From: G963676655 sp963678305
GTDB lineage: Bacteria > Verrucomicrobiota > Lentisphaeria > Victivallales > Victivallaceae
Length of the DNA: 64,000 bases
Assembly: GCA_963678305.2 (NCBI GenBank)
Contig: CAXXVV010000011.1
Location: 310,001-374,000, forward strand
Direction of reading: 5' to 3'
How positions within the stretch are numbered: position 1 is the stretch's first letter; the number at the start of each line of letters is the position of its first letter. A model generated the notes under the pieces. That model did not search any database. It saw only the letters and a list, made by a program, of their open reading frames with translations, and was not told the DNA's origin. The position numbers were made by a program, and so were the translations under genes. This document shows positions 44,805 through 53,209 of the stretch, piece by piece.

Positions 44805-45802
44805 CCCCGTCTGTGCCGATAACTGTATTGATGCCGGTATTCAATGCTGAAAGATGGCTTAAACAGGCAATTGAAAGTATTTTGCAACAGACTTTTACCG
44901 ACTTTGAGTTTCTGATAATTGACGATGGCTCAACCGATAGCTCCAGGAACATTATTCAGTCATACGAGGATTCAAGAATCAACCTGGTTCTCAATTCTGA
45001 CAACAGAGGTTTAATCTATTCTCTGAATCATGGGTTAAGCCTGGCCAAAGGAAAATATATTGCCAGAATGGATGCTGACGATATTTCACTTCCGGAAAGA
45101 CTGAAAATCCAGTACAATTTTATGGAAGCTCATGAAAAGGTAGTTTTGAGCAGTGGTTTTGCCGAAAAAATTGATCCTTCCGGCAAGTCTCTGGAAATAA
45201 TGACTCCCCCTGTCAGCGATGCTGAGATCAAAACCAAACTTTATTTTGCCTCTCCCATCATTCACCCTCTGGCAATCTATCATAAACATAAGGCGCTGGA
45301 GGTGAAAGGGTATCAGGAAGATCACAAATACGCGGAGGATTACGGTTTGTGGCTTAAAATGGCAAAAGCCGGCGAACTAGCCAATATCCCGGAGATAATG
45401 CTGCAATACCGTCGCCATCCCGAGGCGGAATCTTGCTCCCATCAGCATCAACAGGGTCTGACGGCCTGCGATATTTCATATGCGGCATTACATGAAGTTC
45501 TTGGGGAACAACTGGACCAGGATAGCTATCGCAAGTTTTGGTTCTACTGGTTTAAAGACGGGATTCCTCCAGATAAATCTGATATATATATGCTGGAGCC
45601 ATTATTCAGCTTTGTATCTCACTTGAAGCATAGCCGTGAACTTATTTACCCGTACTGGGTCCGGAGCGGAACTAATTTGATAAGGAAAGGTCATATTGCT
45701 GCTGCAAATGCTTTGAATAAAGAATTGAAGAAATACTTCCAATCAGGACTTGGATTAAAAGATAAGTTGAATGCACTTCGATATTTAATTTTTAAGATAT
45801 GA
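44801..45802 (+). CDS. Glycosyltransferase family 2
   Basis: A 333-residue GT2 enzyme: ITVLMPVFNAERWLKQAIES, LIIDDGSTDSSRNI, then YIARMDADDISLPERLKIQ with the DxDD metal site, and QYRRHPEAES near residue 215. The ATG at 44801 overlaps the previous stop as ATGA; the longer frame from a TTG at 44777 is less likely. It adds a sugar to the polysaccharide repeat unit in the cytoplasm. A gap of about 120 bp without recognisable signals follows. Confidence 0.92.
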   Translation: MTPSVPITVLMPVFNAERWLKQAIESILQQTFTDFEFLIIDDGSTDSSRNIIQSYEDSRINLVLNSDNRGLIYSLNHGLSLAKGKYIARMDADDISLPERLKIQYNFMEAHEKVVLSSGFAEKIDPSGKSLEIMTPPVSDAEIKTKLYFASPIIHPLAIYHKHKALEVKGYQEDHKYAEDYGLWLKMAKAGELANIPEIMLQYRRHPEAESCSHQHQQGLTACDISYAALHEVLGEQLDQDSYRKFWFYWFKDGIPPDKSDIYMLEPLFSFVSHLKHSRELIYPYWVRSGTNLIRKGHIAAANALNKELKKYFQSGLGLKDKLNALRYLIFKI

Positions 45803-45926
45803 ATATATTTCTCCGGCAATTGACTTGCATGTTTTATTTCAAGATGTACGGGCAACATAATAACCCAAATGTAAGTAATTAACCGCTTCAACGGTGATTT
45901 ACCGAGCCACCGGTCCTGATTTTATA

Positions 45927-46865
45927 ATGAACCGCAATCTTAAAATATCCATAGTCATCTGTACTTATAATCGTTCGCGGCTATTACGGAAATGCCTTGA
46001 TTCCCTCGTTGGGCAAACCGCCTCGCTGGACCAGGTTGAAATAATAGTCGTCGACAACAATTCCAGTGACGATACTCCGGCAGCAGTTAATGATTTTGCG
46101 GAAAAAATTCAAAACCTGATATATGTAACTGAAATAGAACAAGGGTTGAGTAACGCACGGAATACCGGCTATAAGAACGCTAGAGCAGAATGGGTTGCGT
46201 ATTTAGACGATGACGGCATTGCGTATCCGGATTACATTGAGCAAATATACAGAACGATTGAGAACTATGACTTTGACTGTTTCGGTGGCGTATATGATGC
46301 ATTTTTTGAAACCCATCCGCCTAAATGGCTGCCGAAAAATTTTGGTAGAAAGGATTATTATCCTGATCATGTAGAGGATATAACTGAGACCATCCAAACT
46401 GCTTCCGGCGGAGTCATCATATTCAAAAAACATGTGCTTGAGGAGCTCAACGGATTTGATATTTCATGGGGAATGAATGGAAAGCAAGTCGCATATGGAG
46501 AAGAAACCGAGCTCCAACAACGGTTAAGAAAGGCCGGAAAGCGTATCGGGTTGAATCCCGCAATTAAAATCAAACATTTAGTTTCTCCACGGAAATATTC
46601 TCTAATCTGGCAATTGAAATCAATATATGCCAGACAAGTTTTTTTACATCATGACTTACAGCAAAGAAAGTCATCCTTAACAATTATCCGTGATATCCTA
46701 TATATTATCAGAACCCATATTCCGACCGCGGTATATAAATGGTTGACAAAAAAAGAGTACTACTGGCAAAATATGTTTCTGGATATGTCTCTTTTCTTTA
46801 TTCTTTTATATTTGAAGTTGCTTGCTCTGTTAAAAAGATTGTTTCATTGCGGCATACGGCCATAA
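45927..46865 (+). CDS. Glycosyltransferase family 2
   Basis: A 312-residue GT2 enzyme: ISIVICTYNRSRLLRKCLDS, VVDNNSSDDTPAAV, EWVAYLDDDGIAYPDYIE (DDD metal site), then FDISWGMNGKQVAYGEETEL, the ED-type acceptor motif. The last 60 residues carry a hydrophobic segment (MFLDMSLFFILLYLKLLALL), perhaps a membrane anchor. The ATG at 45927 is preferred over the GTG at 45894. It ends the AT-rich part of the block and meets the radical SAM gene head-on. Confidence 0.9.
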   Translation: MNRNLKISIVICTYNRSRLLRKCLDSLVGQTASLDQVEIIVVDNNSSDDTPAAVNDFAEKIQNLIYVTEIEQGLSNARNTGYKNARAEWVAYLDDDGIAYPDYIEQIYRTIENYDFDCFGGVYDAFFETHPPKWLPKNFGRKDYYPDHVEDITETIQTASGGVIIFKKHVLEELNGFDISWGMNGKQVAYGEETELQQRLRKAGKRIGLNPAIKIKHLVSPRKYSLIWQLKSIYARQVFLHHDLQQRKSSLTIIRDILYIIRTHIPTAVYKWLTKKEYYWQNMFLDMSLFFILLYLKLLALLKRLFHCGIRP

Positions 46866-46888
46866 GTAAAGGTCATTACATGCCTCAG

Positions 46889-46903
46889 AAGTCTGTGAGA
46901 CTT
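46889..46903. terminator. Small hairpin between convergent genes
   Basis: AAGTCT-GTG-AGACTT is a perfect 6-bp hairpin in the 45-bp gap between the GT2 gene and the antisense radical SAM gene. It lacks a U-tract and is at most a weak bidirectional terminator. Confidence 0.35.
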
Positions 46904-46910
46904 TGGATGT

Positions 46911-47867
46911 TTACCGGAAATAGCGCTTGAGGCGGCGGGCGGCTTTGAAACGCAGTTCCAGGATATATCGCCATGGTTTCAGGAGGATTGAACTGTTCTT
47001 TTCGCCGAAAACAATCATATTACGATTGGCGGGAGTGACGCAGGTGCAAACCGGCGAATAACAAGGACGCGGCCCGTCAAATGGTTTGAACGAACCGTCG
47101 GCGATATTTCCCAGGTCAGGCAGCCCCCATTGATAGTTGAAACAACGTTTGACTGAGCCGTCCCAGTGAATATTGAAAAATTTACATCCGGTATAACACA
47201 AGGTGCCGAACGATTTGAAGTCTTTAATTTTAGAAACGTTAGTAACGGCGATTCTCGGGTTGATATAAGCCTGAATTTCTTCCGGATAATGGTAATATCC
47301 CGTCGGGCTTTTCAAGTGAACCGGAGAGAACGAAACTCCTGCCGCGGTTAAAGTTTCATCGACTTTTTTTACAGTGGCAAAATTTTCCTCGGTGACTACG
47401 CAGCTTACGTAAAAAACGGATTTGCCGATTACGGCTTTGACATAATGATCGAACTCAATAGCTTTGGCAATGAATTTATCAAGATCGTTGACCTGGGACA
47501 AGTGCAATGACGCTCCGACGGAAACAAGTTGTTCGCCGCAAAGATCGGCAATTCGCTTGAAATGGTCAAGGGAATAAGAAAAATTTGTCGTGAAAGCAAG
47601 CGTATGCGGCAGTTGCGCCAGTTTCTCAACCAACTCAAAAAAGCGGGGATGAACCAGCGGTTCGCCGCCGATAAGTTTTATATTATATGGTTCGTCAAGG
47701 CCATTGATAAAGTCAATGAATGCCTCCATGACGTTATCAGGTGCATGACCAATGTCGTTTTTCAAGCTCCGGCGGTCGTCTTCGACACAGTATTCGCAGC
47801 GATAGTTGCATTTCTCAGTTATATAGAATTCGAGCGAAGGTATCGGTTCTTGTGCCTGTTTATTCAT
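46911..47867 (-). CDS. Radical SAM protein with SPASM/Twitch-like C-terminus
   Basis: A 318-residue radical SAM enzyme. EFYITEKCNYRCEYC holds the CxxxCxxC site for the 4Fe-4S cluster that cleaves SAM. IKLIGGEPLVHPRFFELV is the GGEP motif. The C-terminal part has more cysteines (LCYTGCKFFNIHWDGSVKRC, YSPVCTC), suggesting an auxiliary cluster as in SPASM/Twitch proteins. The ATG at 47867 follows GGTGG and is preferred over the TTG at 47918. It is the only minus-strand gene in the 36.7-64 kb region. Its substrate, perhaps a sugar or peptide linked to the polysaccharide, is unknown; the long GT-interrupting position suggests later insertion. Confidence 0.85.
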   Translation of the reverse strand: MNKQAQEPIPSLEFYITEKCNYRCEYCVEDDRRSLKNDIGHAPDNVMEAFIDFINGLDEPYNIKLIGGEPLVHPRFFELVEKLAQLPHTLAFTTNFSYSLDHFKRIADLCGEQLVSVGASLHLSQVNDLDKFIAKAIEFDHYVKAVIGKSVFYVSCVVTEENFATVKKVDETLTAAGVSFSPVHLKSPTGYYHYPEEIQAYINPRIAVTNVSKIKDFKSFGTLCYTGCKFFNIHWDGSVKRCFNYQWGLPDLGNIADGSFKPFDGPRPCYSPVCTCVTPANRNMIVFGEKNSSILLKPWRYILELRFKAARRLKRYFR

Positions 47868-47938
47868 AATCCACCGGTATAACTTTTCATTTACAGACAA
47901 CAATATAACTTGTTTCAATTTTTTTTCAAACCGTTTAG

Positions 47939-48922
47939 ATGAGAGATAAAATTTTAATATCCGTTATTATCCCGATGTATCGGGTCGAAGTTTATCTGGC
48001 GGAATGCCTTGACTCGGTCGTCAATCAGACCCTGCGGGAGATTGAGATTATCCTGGTGGATGATGGCAGTCCTGACCGCTGCGGCGGGATTGCCGATGAA
48101 TACGCCATGAAAGATTCCAGAATAAAAGTAATCCATCAGGAAAACCGCGGCGTCGGTCATGCCCGGAACACAGGTCTGAACATTGCCCGTGGTGATTTTG
48201 TCTATATTATGGACTCCGATGACTGGCTGCGAACCGACGCGTTGGAAAGAATGTATGCGAAAGCATCCGAAACCGGCGCGGATATCGTTATGATCAACTA
48301 TCTGCATGTCTACGGTACTAATGAACGTTCCATGACCAAGGCCGAAACTCCTCCGTGGTTGAAGTTCGCCGGCTGCGGTGCCTGGCTGCGCCTGATCCGC
48401 CGGGCATTGCTGACGTCGCATCCCGAACTGAAGTTTCCGGAAAACATCTGGACCGGACAGGATTCGGTCTTTTCATACATGTTGGATTTCTTCACCGATA
48501 AGCTTGTTTGGTTCGATGAATATTTGTTGTACCGGCGGCATCGACCGGGCTCTAAACAGCAAACACTTTCGCAGAAAAACGATAAGGTTATCCAATCGGT
48601 CACCAACGCGCTGGCGTTCTGGGATGATTTCATCGAAAGCCATCCAGATTTGCGGCAACAATCTCCCGAGGCTTTTATAATTATCTTCGGCAATCTGTTG
48701 ACCTATTTGAAGCTGCCGTTGTTTTTCAAGTGGAAAATGGTCCGTAAATACCAACCGCGGTTTCGACAGCTCGACCGACTCGCGACCGTCGACTGGCGGC
48801 GAACCCCGCGGGTCTGGTGGTTCTGGAAATTCGGTATCTACGTTCCGCCGACACATCTGCGTTCGATTACGGCAAGGATTACGGGTAAAAAACATCGCCT
48901 CAACGATTTGAAGAACTCATGA
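47939..48922 (+). CDS. Glycosyltransferase family 2 (tandem copy A)
   Basis: A 327-residue GT2 enzyme: ISVIIPMYRVEVYLAECLDS, IILVDDGSPDRCGGIADEYA, then VIHQENRGVGHARNTGLN and YIMDSDDWLRTDALE with the DSDDW metal site. Its N-terminal 100 residues match the next gene almost block by block, so the two arose by tandem duplication. It restarts the plus-strand run after the antisense radical SAM gene; the DNA from here to 52848 is clearly GC-richer than 39-46.9 kb. Four bases overlap the next gene. Confidence 0.93.
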   Translation: MRDKILISVIIPMYRVEVYLAECLDSVVNQTLREIEIILVDDGSPDRCGGIADEYAMKDSRIKVIHQENRGVGHARNTGLNIARGDFVYIMDSDDWLRTDALERMYAKASETGADIVMINYLHVYGTNERSMTKAETPPWLKFAGCGAWLRLIRRALLTSHPELKFPENIWTGQDSVFSYMLDFFTDKLVWFDEYLLYRRHRPGSKQQTLSQKNDKVIQSVTNALAFWDDFIESHPDLRQQSPEAFIIIFGNLLTYLKLPLFFKWKMVRKYQPRFRQLDRLATVDWRRTPRVWWFWKFGIYVPPTHLRSITARITGKKHRLNDLKNS

Positions 48923-49887
48923 CACAAATTAAGATATCAGTTATCCTTCCCCTTTACAAGGTGGAAAAATACTTGTCCGAATGTCTGGATTCGATAATCT
49001 CTCAATCCCTGCGCGAATTCGAGATCATCGCGGTAGATGACGGCAGCCCGGACCGCAGCGGCGAAATTGCGGATGAATATGCCGCCGTCGATCCCAGAAT
49101 CAAAGTCATTCACCAGGAAAACCATGGCGTCGGGCATGCACGCAACATCGGGTTGGCCGCCGCCTCGGGTACCTTCGTCTATATTATGGATTCGGATGAC
49201 TGGCTTGAACCGGGCGCACTCGGCATTATGTACGAAGCGGCTGCCGCCAACCATGCTGACAGCGTCATTATCGCCCATTGGGAATGCCATGAAAACGGAA
49301 AACGGATAAAAAAACATTCCGGTAACCGGCCGGATTATGGCGAGTTACGCTTTCTCGGCGGCCCCGCATGGAGCCGTTTGATTCGACGCCAGGTCATTAT
49401 TGACCACCCGGAGATCCGTTTCCCTGAAAATATCTGGACCGGACAGGATACGGTGTTTTGCCTTTTGCTCGATTTTTATACGGACAAGATCATTCGGCTC
49501 GATGATGCTTTGGTCAATTACCGTCAACATCCGGAATCTAAATTGCACTCCCTGGGTAAAAAACGGACGGCAATGAATAACGCGATTTTCAACACCTTGG
49601 ATTTCTGGCGGCAGTTTACGGTAGCACACCCTGTAATGCTTGAAAAGTATGCCGGTCAGCTCGCATTCATCGTCTGCATCCCGCTGGTATTTTACCCTTA
49701 TTCTTTCATGTTCGGACTCAGAACGGTCTGGCATTTCCGGTCTTTTTTCCGGGAGCTTGAGCGTTTACGCAAACAATCTGCCGGCAACTGGCTGCCTTTC
49801 GCCTGGAAATTATGGCACCACGGCATTTTTTTACCGCCTGTCGGAATTCATAAAATATTGGGTCTGAATAATGCGAATAGCGATTGA
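48919..49887 (+). CDS. Glycosyltransferase family 2 (tandem copy B)
   Basis: A 322-residue GT2 enzyme with ISVILPLYKVEKYLSECLDS, IIAVDDGSPDRSGEIADEYA, VIHQENHGVGHARNIGLA and YIMDSDDWLEPGALG. It is the tandem paralogue of the previous gene; both also share FPENIWTGQD followed by VFSYMLDF or VFCLLLDF in the acceptor half. Divergence in the second half suggests different acceptors. It overlaps the previous gene by 4 bases and the next by 17 bases. Confidence 0.93.
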   Translation: MTQIKISVILPLYKVEKYLSECLDSIISQSLREFEIIAVDDGSPDRSGEIADEYAAVDPRIKVIHQENHGVGHARNIGLAAASGTFVYIMDSDDWLEPGALGIMYEAAAANHADSVIIAHWECHENGKRIKKHSGNRPDYGELRFLGGPAWSRLIRRQVIIDHPEIRFPENIWTGQDTVFCLLLDFYTDKIIRLDDALVNYRQHPESKLHSLGKKRTAMNNAIFNTLDFWRQFTVAHPVMLEKYAGQLAFIVCIPLVFYPYSFMFGLRTVWHFRSFFRELERLRKQSAGNWLPFAWKLWHHGIFLPPVGIHKILGLNNANSD

Positions 49888-50944
49888 AGCCACCAACGCC
49901 CAGGGGGCGGCGACCGGGTTTGGGCGTTACGTCATCAGTCTGCTGCAAGCACTGGCCGAGCTTGAAACAAAGCACGAGTTTATCCTGCTGCATTCATCCA
50001 AAGAATGGAACGGGCCGGATTTCGGCCCCCGGTTCCGCCCGGTTTCATATTATTTCCTCAAACAATCGCTGGGCATTGCGTTCAAACTGAACAGCGTTCT
50101 CAAAAGCGGAAATGCCGATCTTTTCCATGCCACCTGTACGACCGGAGTACCGATGCTCAAGGCCGTGCCGACCGTGGCGACGATCCATGATCTCTATCCG
50201 CTGATTCATTCAAAAAGCTGCCCCGCGACTAATGTTCACATCTTTAAACGGCTGATAAAATGGACGATTCGCAATTCCGACCATTTTCTCTGTAATTCCA
50301 ATTCAACCGCCCGGGAACTCTGTAGTTATTTTAATATTCCAGAGCAAAAAGTGACGGTCACCCATCTGGCGCAGGCGGTTCCGGAACAAACAATCACCAT
50401 GCCGGACCGGAGCAAACGTCATGGTTACCTCTGCATCGGAGCGATTGAACCGCGCAAAAATCAACTGTTCCTGCTGGAAGCCTATCAACACGCATATCAG
50501 CAAGACCGGACCATCCCGGAACTGACCTTTATCGGCCCGAATCGTGGCGACAGCGTCGAACTGCGAAAACGGATTGCCGCGTATCGGCTCGAAGATAAGG
50601 TCAAATATCTGAACTATATTCCGTCTGAGCAGTTGGCTGAATATTATGCGAACGCCGCTTATCTTGTCTTCCCGACGCTTTACGAGGGCTTCGGCCTGCC
50701 GCTGCTGGAAGCAATGCAGTATGATCTGCCGGTTATCTGCAGCGACATCCCGGTATTGCGTGAAGTCGGCGGTGAATACCCGGCGTACCTGCCGCCCGGC
50801 GACCTTGAAGCATGGAGCCAGGCGCTGCTCGCCCCGCCTCCCGCGCCATCGCCCGAATGCGGCCGGACAATTCTGAGTCAGTTCAGTTGGCGGCAATGTG
50901 CTGAAAAAACCCTTGCCGTCTATGAAAAAATACCGAAATCATGA
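49871..50944 (+). CDS. Glycosyltransferase family 4 (GT-B)
   Basis: A 357-residue GT-B transferase. The N-terminal acceptor domain has ATGFGRYVISLLQAL and LFHATCTTGVPM, VATIHDLYPLIHS. The C-terminal donor domain has GYLCIGAIEPRKNQLFLLEA and the GT4 signature YLVFPTLYEGFGLPLLEAMQ (E-x7-E), then PVICSDIPVLREVGG. It is a retaining enzyme, similar to mannosyl- or rhamnosyltransferases of O-antigen loci. It starts inside the end of the previous gene. Confidence 0.93.
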   Translation: MRIAIEATNAQGAATGFGRYVISLLQALAELETKHEFILLHSSKEWNGPDFGPRFRPVSYYFLKQSLGIAFKLNSVLKSGNADLFHATCTTGVPMLKAVPTVATIHDLYPLIHSKSCPATNVHIFKRLIKWTIRNSDHFLCNSNSTARELCSYFNIPEQKVTVTHLAQAVPEQTITMPDRSKRHGYLCIGAIEPRKNQLFLLEAYQHAYQQDRTIPELTFIGPNRGDSVELRKRIAAYRLEDKVKYLNYIPSEQLAEYYANAAYLVFPTLYEGFGLPLLEAMQYDLPVICSDIPVLREVGGEYPAYLPPGDLEAWSQALLAPPPAPSPECGRTILSQFSWRQCAEKTLAVYEKIPKS

Positions 50945-50983
50945 CATCACCCCAAAACATAAATATTGTAAGAGATCAACAAA

Positions 50984-51898
50984 ATGACTAAACCACTTAT
51001 TACCATAGGCATCACCTGCTGTTCCGAAGGAGATTGGCTCAAGGAATGCTGGGACAGCGTTCTGGCCCAGACCGACAGTCGCTGGCGGGCGGTACTGGTC
51101 ATGGATGGCGGGGCCTCGCCCGACACCATTGTCGCTTATGATAATCTGGAGCATCCTGAACTTGAAAAATTCCGGCTTGCTGAAAACAAAGGACCGTACG
51201 TCTGCCGGAACAAGGCTTTTGAACAGACCAGAACCCCTTATCATTTTTATCTGGATGCTAAAGACCAGTTGGCGCCACAGGCGATTGAAGCGGTTTTACA
51301 GGTCTTTGAGTTTGAACCTGACGTCGGTTATGTGTCTTTGAACTGGCGCAGTCTGGAAACGAACGAGCTATACAAGGCGTTCCGGGAACAGAGTCTTTCC
51401 GGACTGGCCGCCGGCAATAATTACGCCGGTCCCGGCGCCTACCGCGTGGACGTCTGGAAAAAACTTGGACGTTTCTGTACCGAACCGGTATTGGCATTGA
51501 GCATGTCGGATTACGACTTTCATCTTTCAATGGTGGAATATGATATTCCACGCGCCAACAGCGGGCGACCGTTTTATCTTTACCGGACCGACAGTTCCGC
51601 CCGGATTGCCGCCAGCAGCGATGCGACGTTTTATAAAAAAATCGAATATATCTATGAGCGTCACGCGGAACTTTTTAAAAACCACATTGCCGGTTTCCAA
51701 CTGCTGTCTCGCGGTTACCTGCGTTCGGCCGAGCATTATGCTGAAAACGGAGACACTGCCGAAGCCAAGCGTCTGGCGAAACTGGCCAAAGATTACGCTA
51801 AGAAATTTCAACTCGGAACCGAATGGCTGGTCAGGACCGGAAAACCTCAGCCGAACTGGTTGAAATTCCTGACCGGGAAAGATAAAGTCAAGCATTGA
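50984..51898 (+). CDS. Glycosyltransferase family 2, divergent
   Basis: A 304-residue GT-A type protein. LITIGITCCSEGDWLKECWD, AVLVMDGGASPDTIVAYDN and YHFYLDAKDQLAPQAIEAV replace the usual motifs; the metal site reads DAKD, without the classic DxD, so donor binding may differ or the enzyme may be weak. YRVDVWKKLGRF and LALSMSDYDFHLSMVEYD correspond to the acceptor half. The gene is joined to the recombinase gene after it by a four-base overlap. Confidence 0.85.
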   Translation: MTKPLITIGITCCSEGDWLKECWDSVLAQTDSRWRAVLVMDGGASPDTIVAYDNLEHPELEKFRLAENKGPYVCRNKAFEQTRTPYHFYLDAKDQLAPQAIEAVLQVFEFEPDVGYVSLNWRSLETNELYKAFREQSLSGLAAGNNYAGPGAYRVDVWKKLGRFCTEPVLALSMSDYDFHLSMVEYDIPRANSGRPFYLYRTDSSARIAASSDATFYKKIEYIYERHAELFKNHIAGFQLLSRGYLRSAEHYAENGDTAEAKRLAKLAKDYAKKFQLGTEWLVRTGKPQPNWLKFLTGKDKVKH

Positions 51899-52848
51899 TC
51901 ATGGATGATCCCGACCTTAAAAATTTCGTCGATTACCTGCGCAACGAACGCCAGGCCAGCGAACACACCATTGCCGGTTACGAACAGGATATCCGGCTGT
52001 TCGCGGAGGAAAACCTGGATTGGAAAGGCGGCCCCTGCAACTGGACCGTGGTGGATGTTTACACCGCGCGTAACCATATCATGCAGTTGCAACAGGAGAA
52101 ACTGGCCCGGTCGTCGATTCAACGCAAAATGTCGGCGATGCGCAGTTTTTTCAAGTTCCTGGTCCGGGAGGGCCGGGTAGAAAACAACCCGTTCGCCGGA
52201 GTGCTCTCCCCCAAAAAAGAGCAGCTTTTACCTAAATATATGTCGATCGCGGAAGTAGGCCGTCTGCTTGACGCTCCCAGGATTTACTGGCCCCAGGCGC
52301 TGGAAAACGGCGAAGCGAAAGACGCTGAATCAGCCTCATTCGCAACTTCCCGCGATACCGCGCTGCTTGAAGTCATCTACAGCGGCGGCCTGCGTATCAG
52401 TGAAGCAATCGGCCTCGATTTGAACAGCATCGACCTGATCAACGAAGTAATCAAAGTAAAAGGCAAAGGCCGCAAGGAACGTCTTTGCGCCCTCGGGCCT
52501 CCGGCAGTCAAAGCACTGCGTCAATATCTCAGGCTGCGTGAAATGCGCAGTTCAAACGAACGTCCCAACGCGCCGCTGTTCGTCAACCGCTTCGGCAGCC
52601 GGTTGTCTGCCCGGTCGTTTCAGCGCTTTTTCAAATTGTACGTCCAGACCGCCGGGCTGTCGCCGGAAATGACTCCGCACAAACTGCGTCATTCTTTCGC
52701 CACCCATCTGCTTGATGCCGGAGCCGACTTGCGCAGCGTGCAGGAAATGCTCGGTCATTCCGACTTGAGTACGACCCAGATCTATACCCACGTATCCCGT
52801 GAAAGACTTAAGCAAGTCTACAATCAGGCTCATCCGAGAGCAAAATAA
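51895..52848 (+). CDS. Tyrosine recombinase of the XerC/XerD type
   Basis: A 317-residue recombinase with an N-terminal SAM-like core-binding domain (about 5-95: FVDYLRNERQASEHTIAGYE, SAMRSFFKFLVREGRVENNP) and a catalytic domain with all expected residues: Arg in SGGLRISEAIGL, Lys in VKGKGRKERL, HxxR in HKLRHSFATHLL, His in LGHSDLSTTQ and Tyr in IYTHVSRERL. Length and motifs fit Xer chromosome-dimer resolvases. Its four-base overlap with a glycosyltransferase gene is unusual. It could be the housekeeping XerC carried in this operon, or a recombinase serving the inverted repeats around the block. Confidence 0.93.
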   Translation: MIMDDPDLKNFVDYLRNERQASEHTIAGYEQDIRLFAEENLDWKGGPCNWTVVDVYTARNHIMQLQQEKLARSSIQRKMSAMRSFFKFLVREGRVENNPFAGVLSPKKEQLLPKYMSIAEVGRLLDAPRIYWPQALENGEAKDAESASFATSRDTALLEVIYSGGLRISEAIGLDLNSIDLINEVIKVKGKGRKERLCALGPPAVKALRQYLRLREMRSSNERPNAPLFVNRFGSRLSARSFQRFFKLYVQTAGLSPEMTPHKLRHSFATHLLDAGADLRSVQEMLGHSDLSTTQIYTHVSRERLKQVYNQAHPRAK

Positions 52849-52881
52849 ATATCAAGGAAAAAAATCAAACCTATAAAAGAA

Positions 52882-53196
52882 TGTTTGCAGCTATGCCGTA
52901 AGCTGGTGGAAATAGCTTATCTCGGTACCAGCAGTCTGTCGGACTTATGCCTCCTACGGCGAAAAATCCCCGACTTTGCTGGAAGAAATATATGACGACG
53001 AGGCTGAATATTGTTTCAGGACATCAGGTTAAACCTTTGTCTGTTATTGAAGATTCAAAGTCTGAAGCTTTGATCTAATAAAGAATATCCGATGACCGGA
53101 CCTTATTTGCCGAAAGGCTTGCGGAAGAATAACCGGATACGCTGGATATTCACGGAACTGATTACACAGGAAACCGCGGAAACGGAAAAGAGTTAA
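52882..53196 (+). pseudogene. Decayed copy of the EPS-type winged-helix regulator
   Basis: Broken pieces match the C-terminal half of the intact gene at 54921-55529 in order: LCRKLVEIAYLG, then LLEEIYDDEAEY, then after a frameshift GHQVKPLSVIEDSKSEALI, two stops, and in another frame PMTGPYLPKGLRKNNRIRWIFTE to a TAA at 53196. Matching intact pieces are VYDNEAEHFLGHQVKPLSAI and MTDPYLPEGLQRNNRMHWIF. At least two frameshifts, stops and a deletion are present, and the helix-turn-helix part is missing. Confidence 0.85.
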
Positions 53197-53209
53197 AAAG
53201 GATCGGCTG

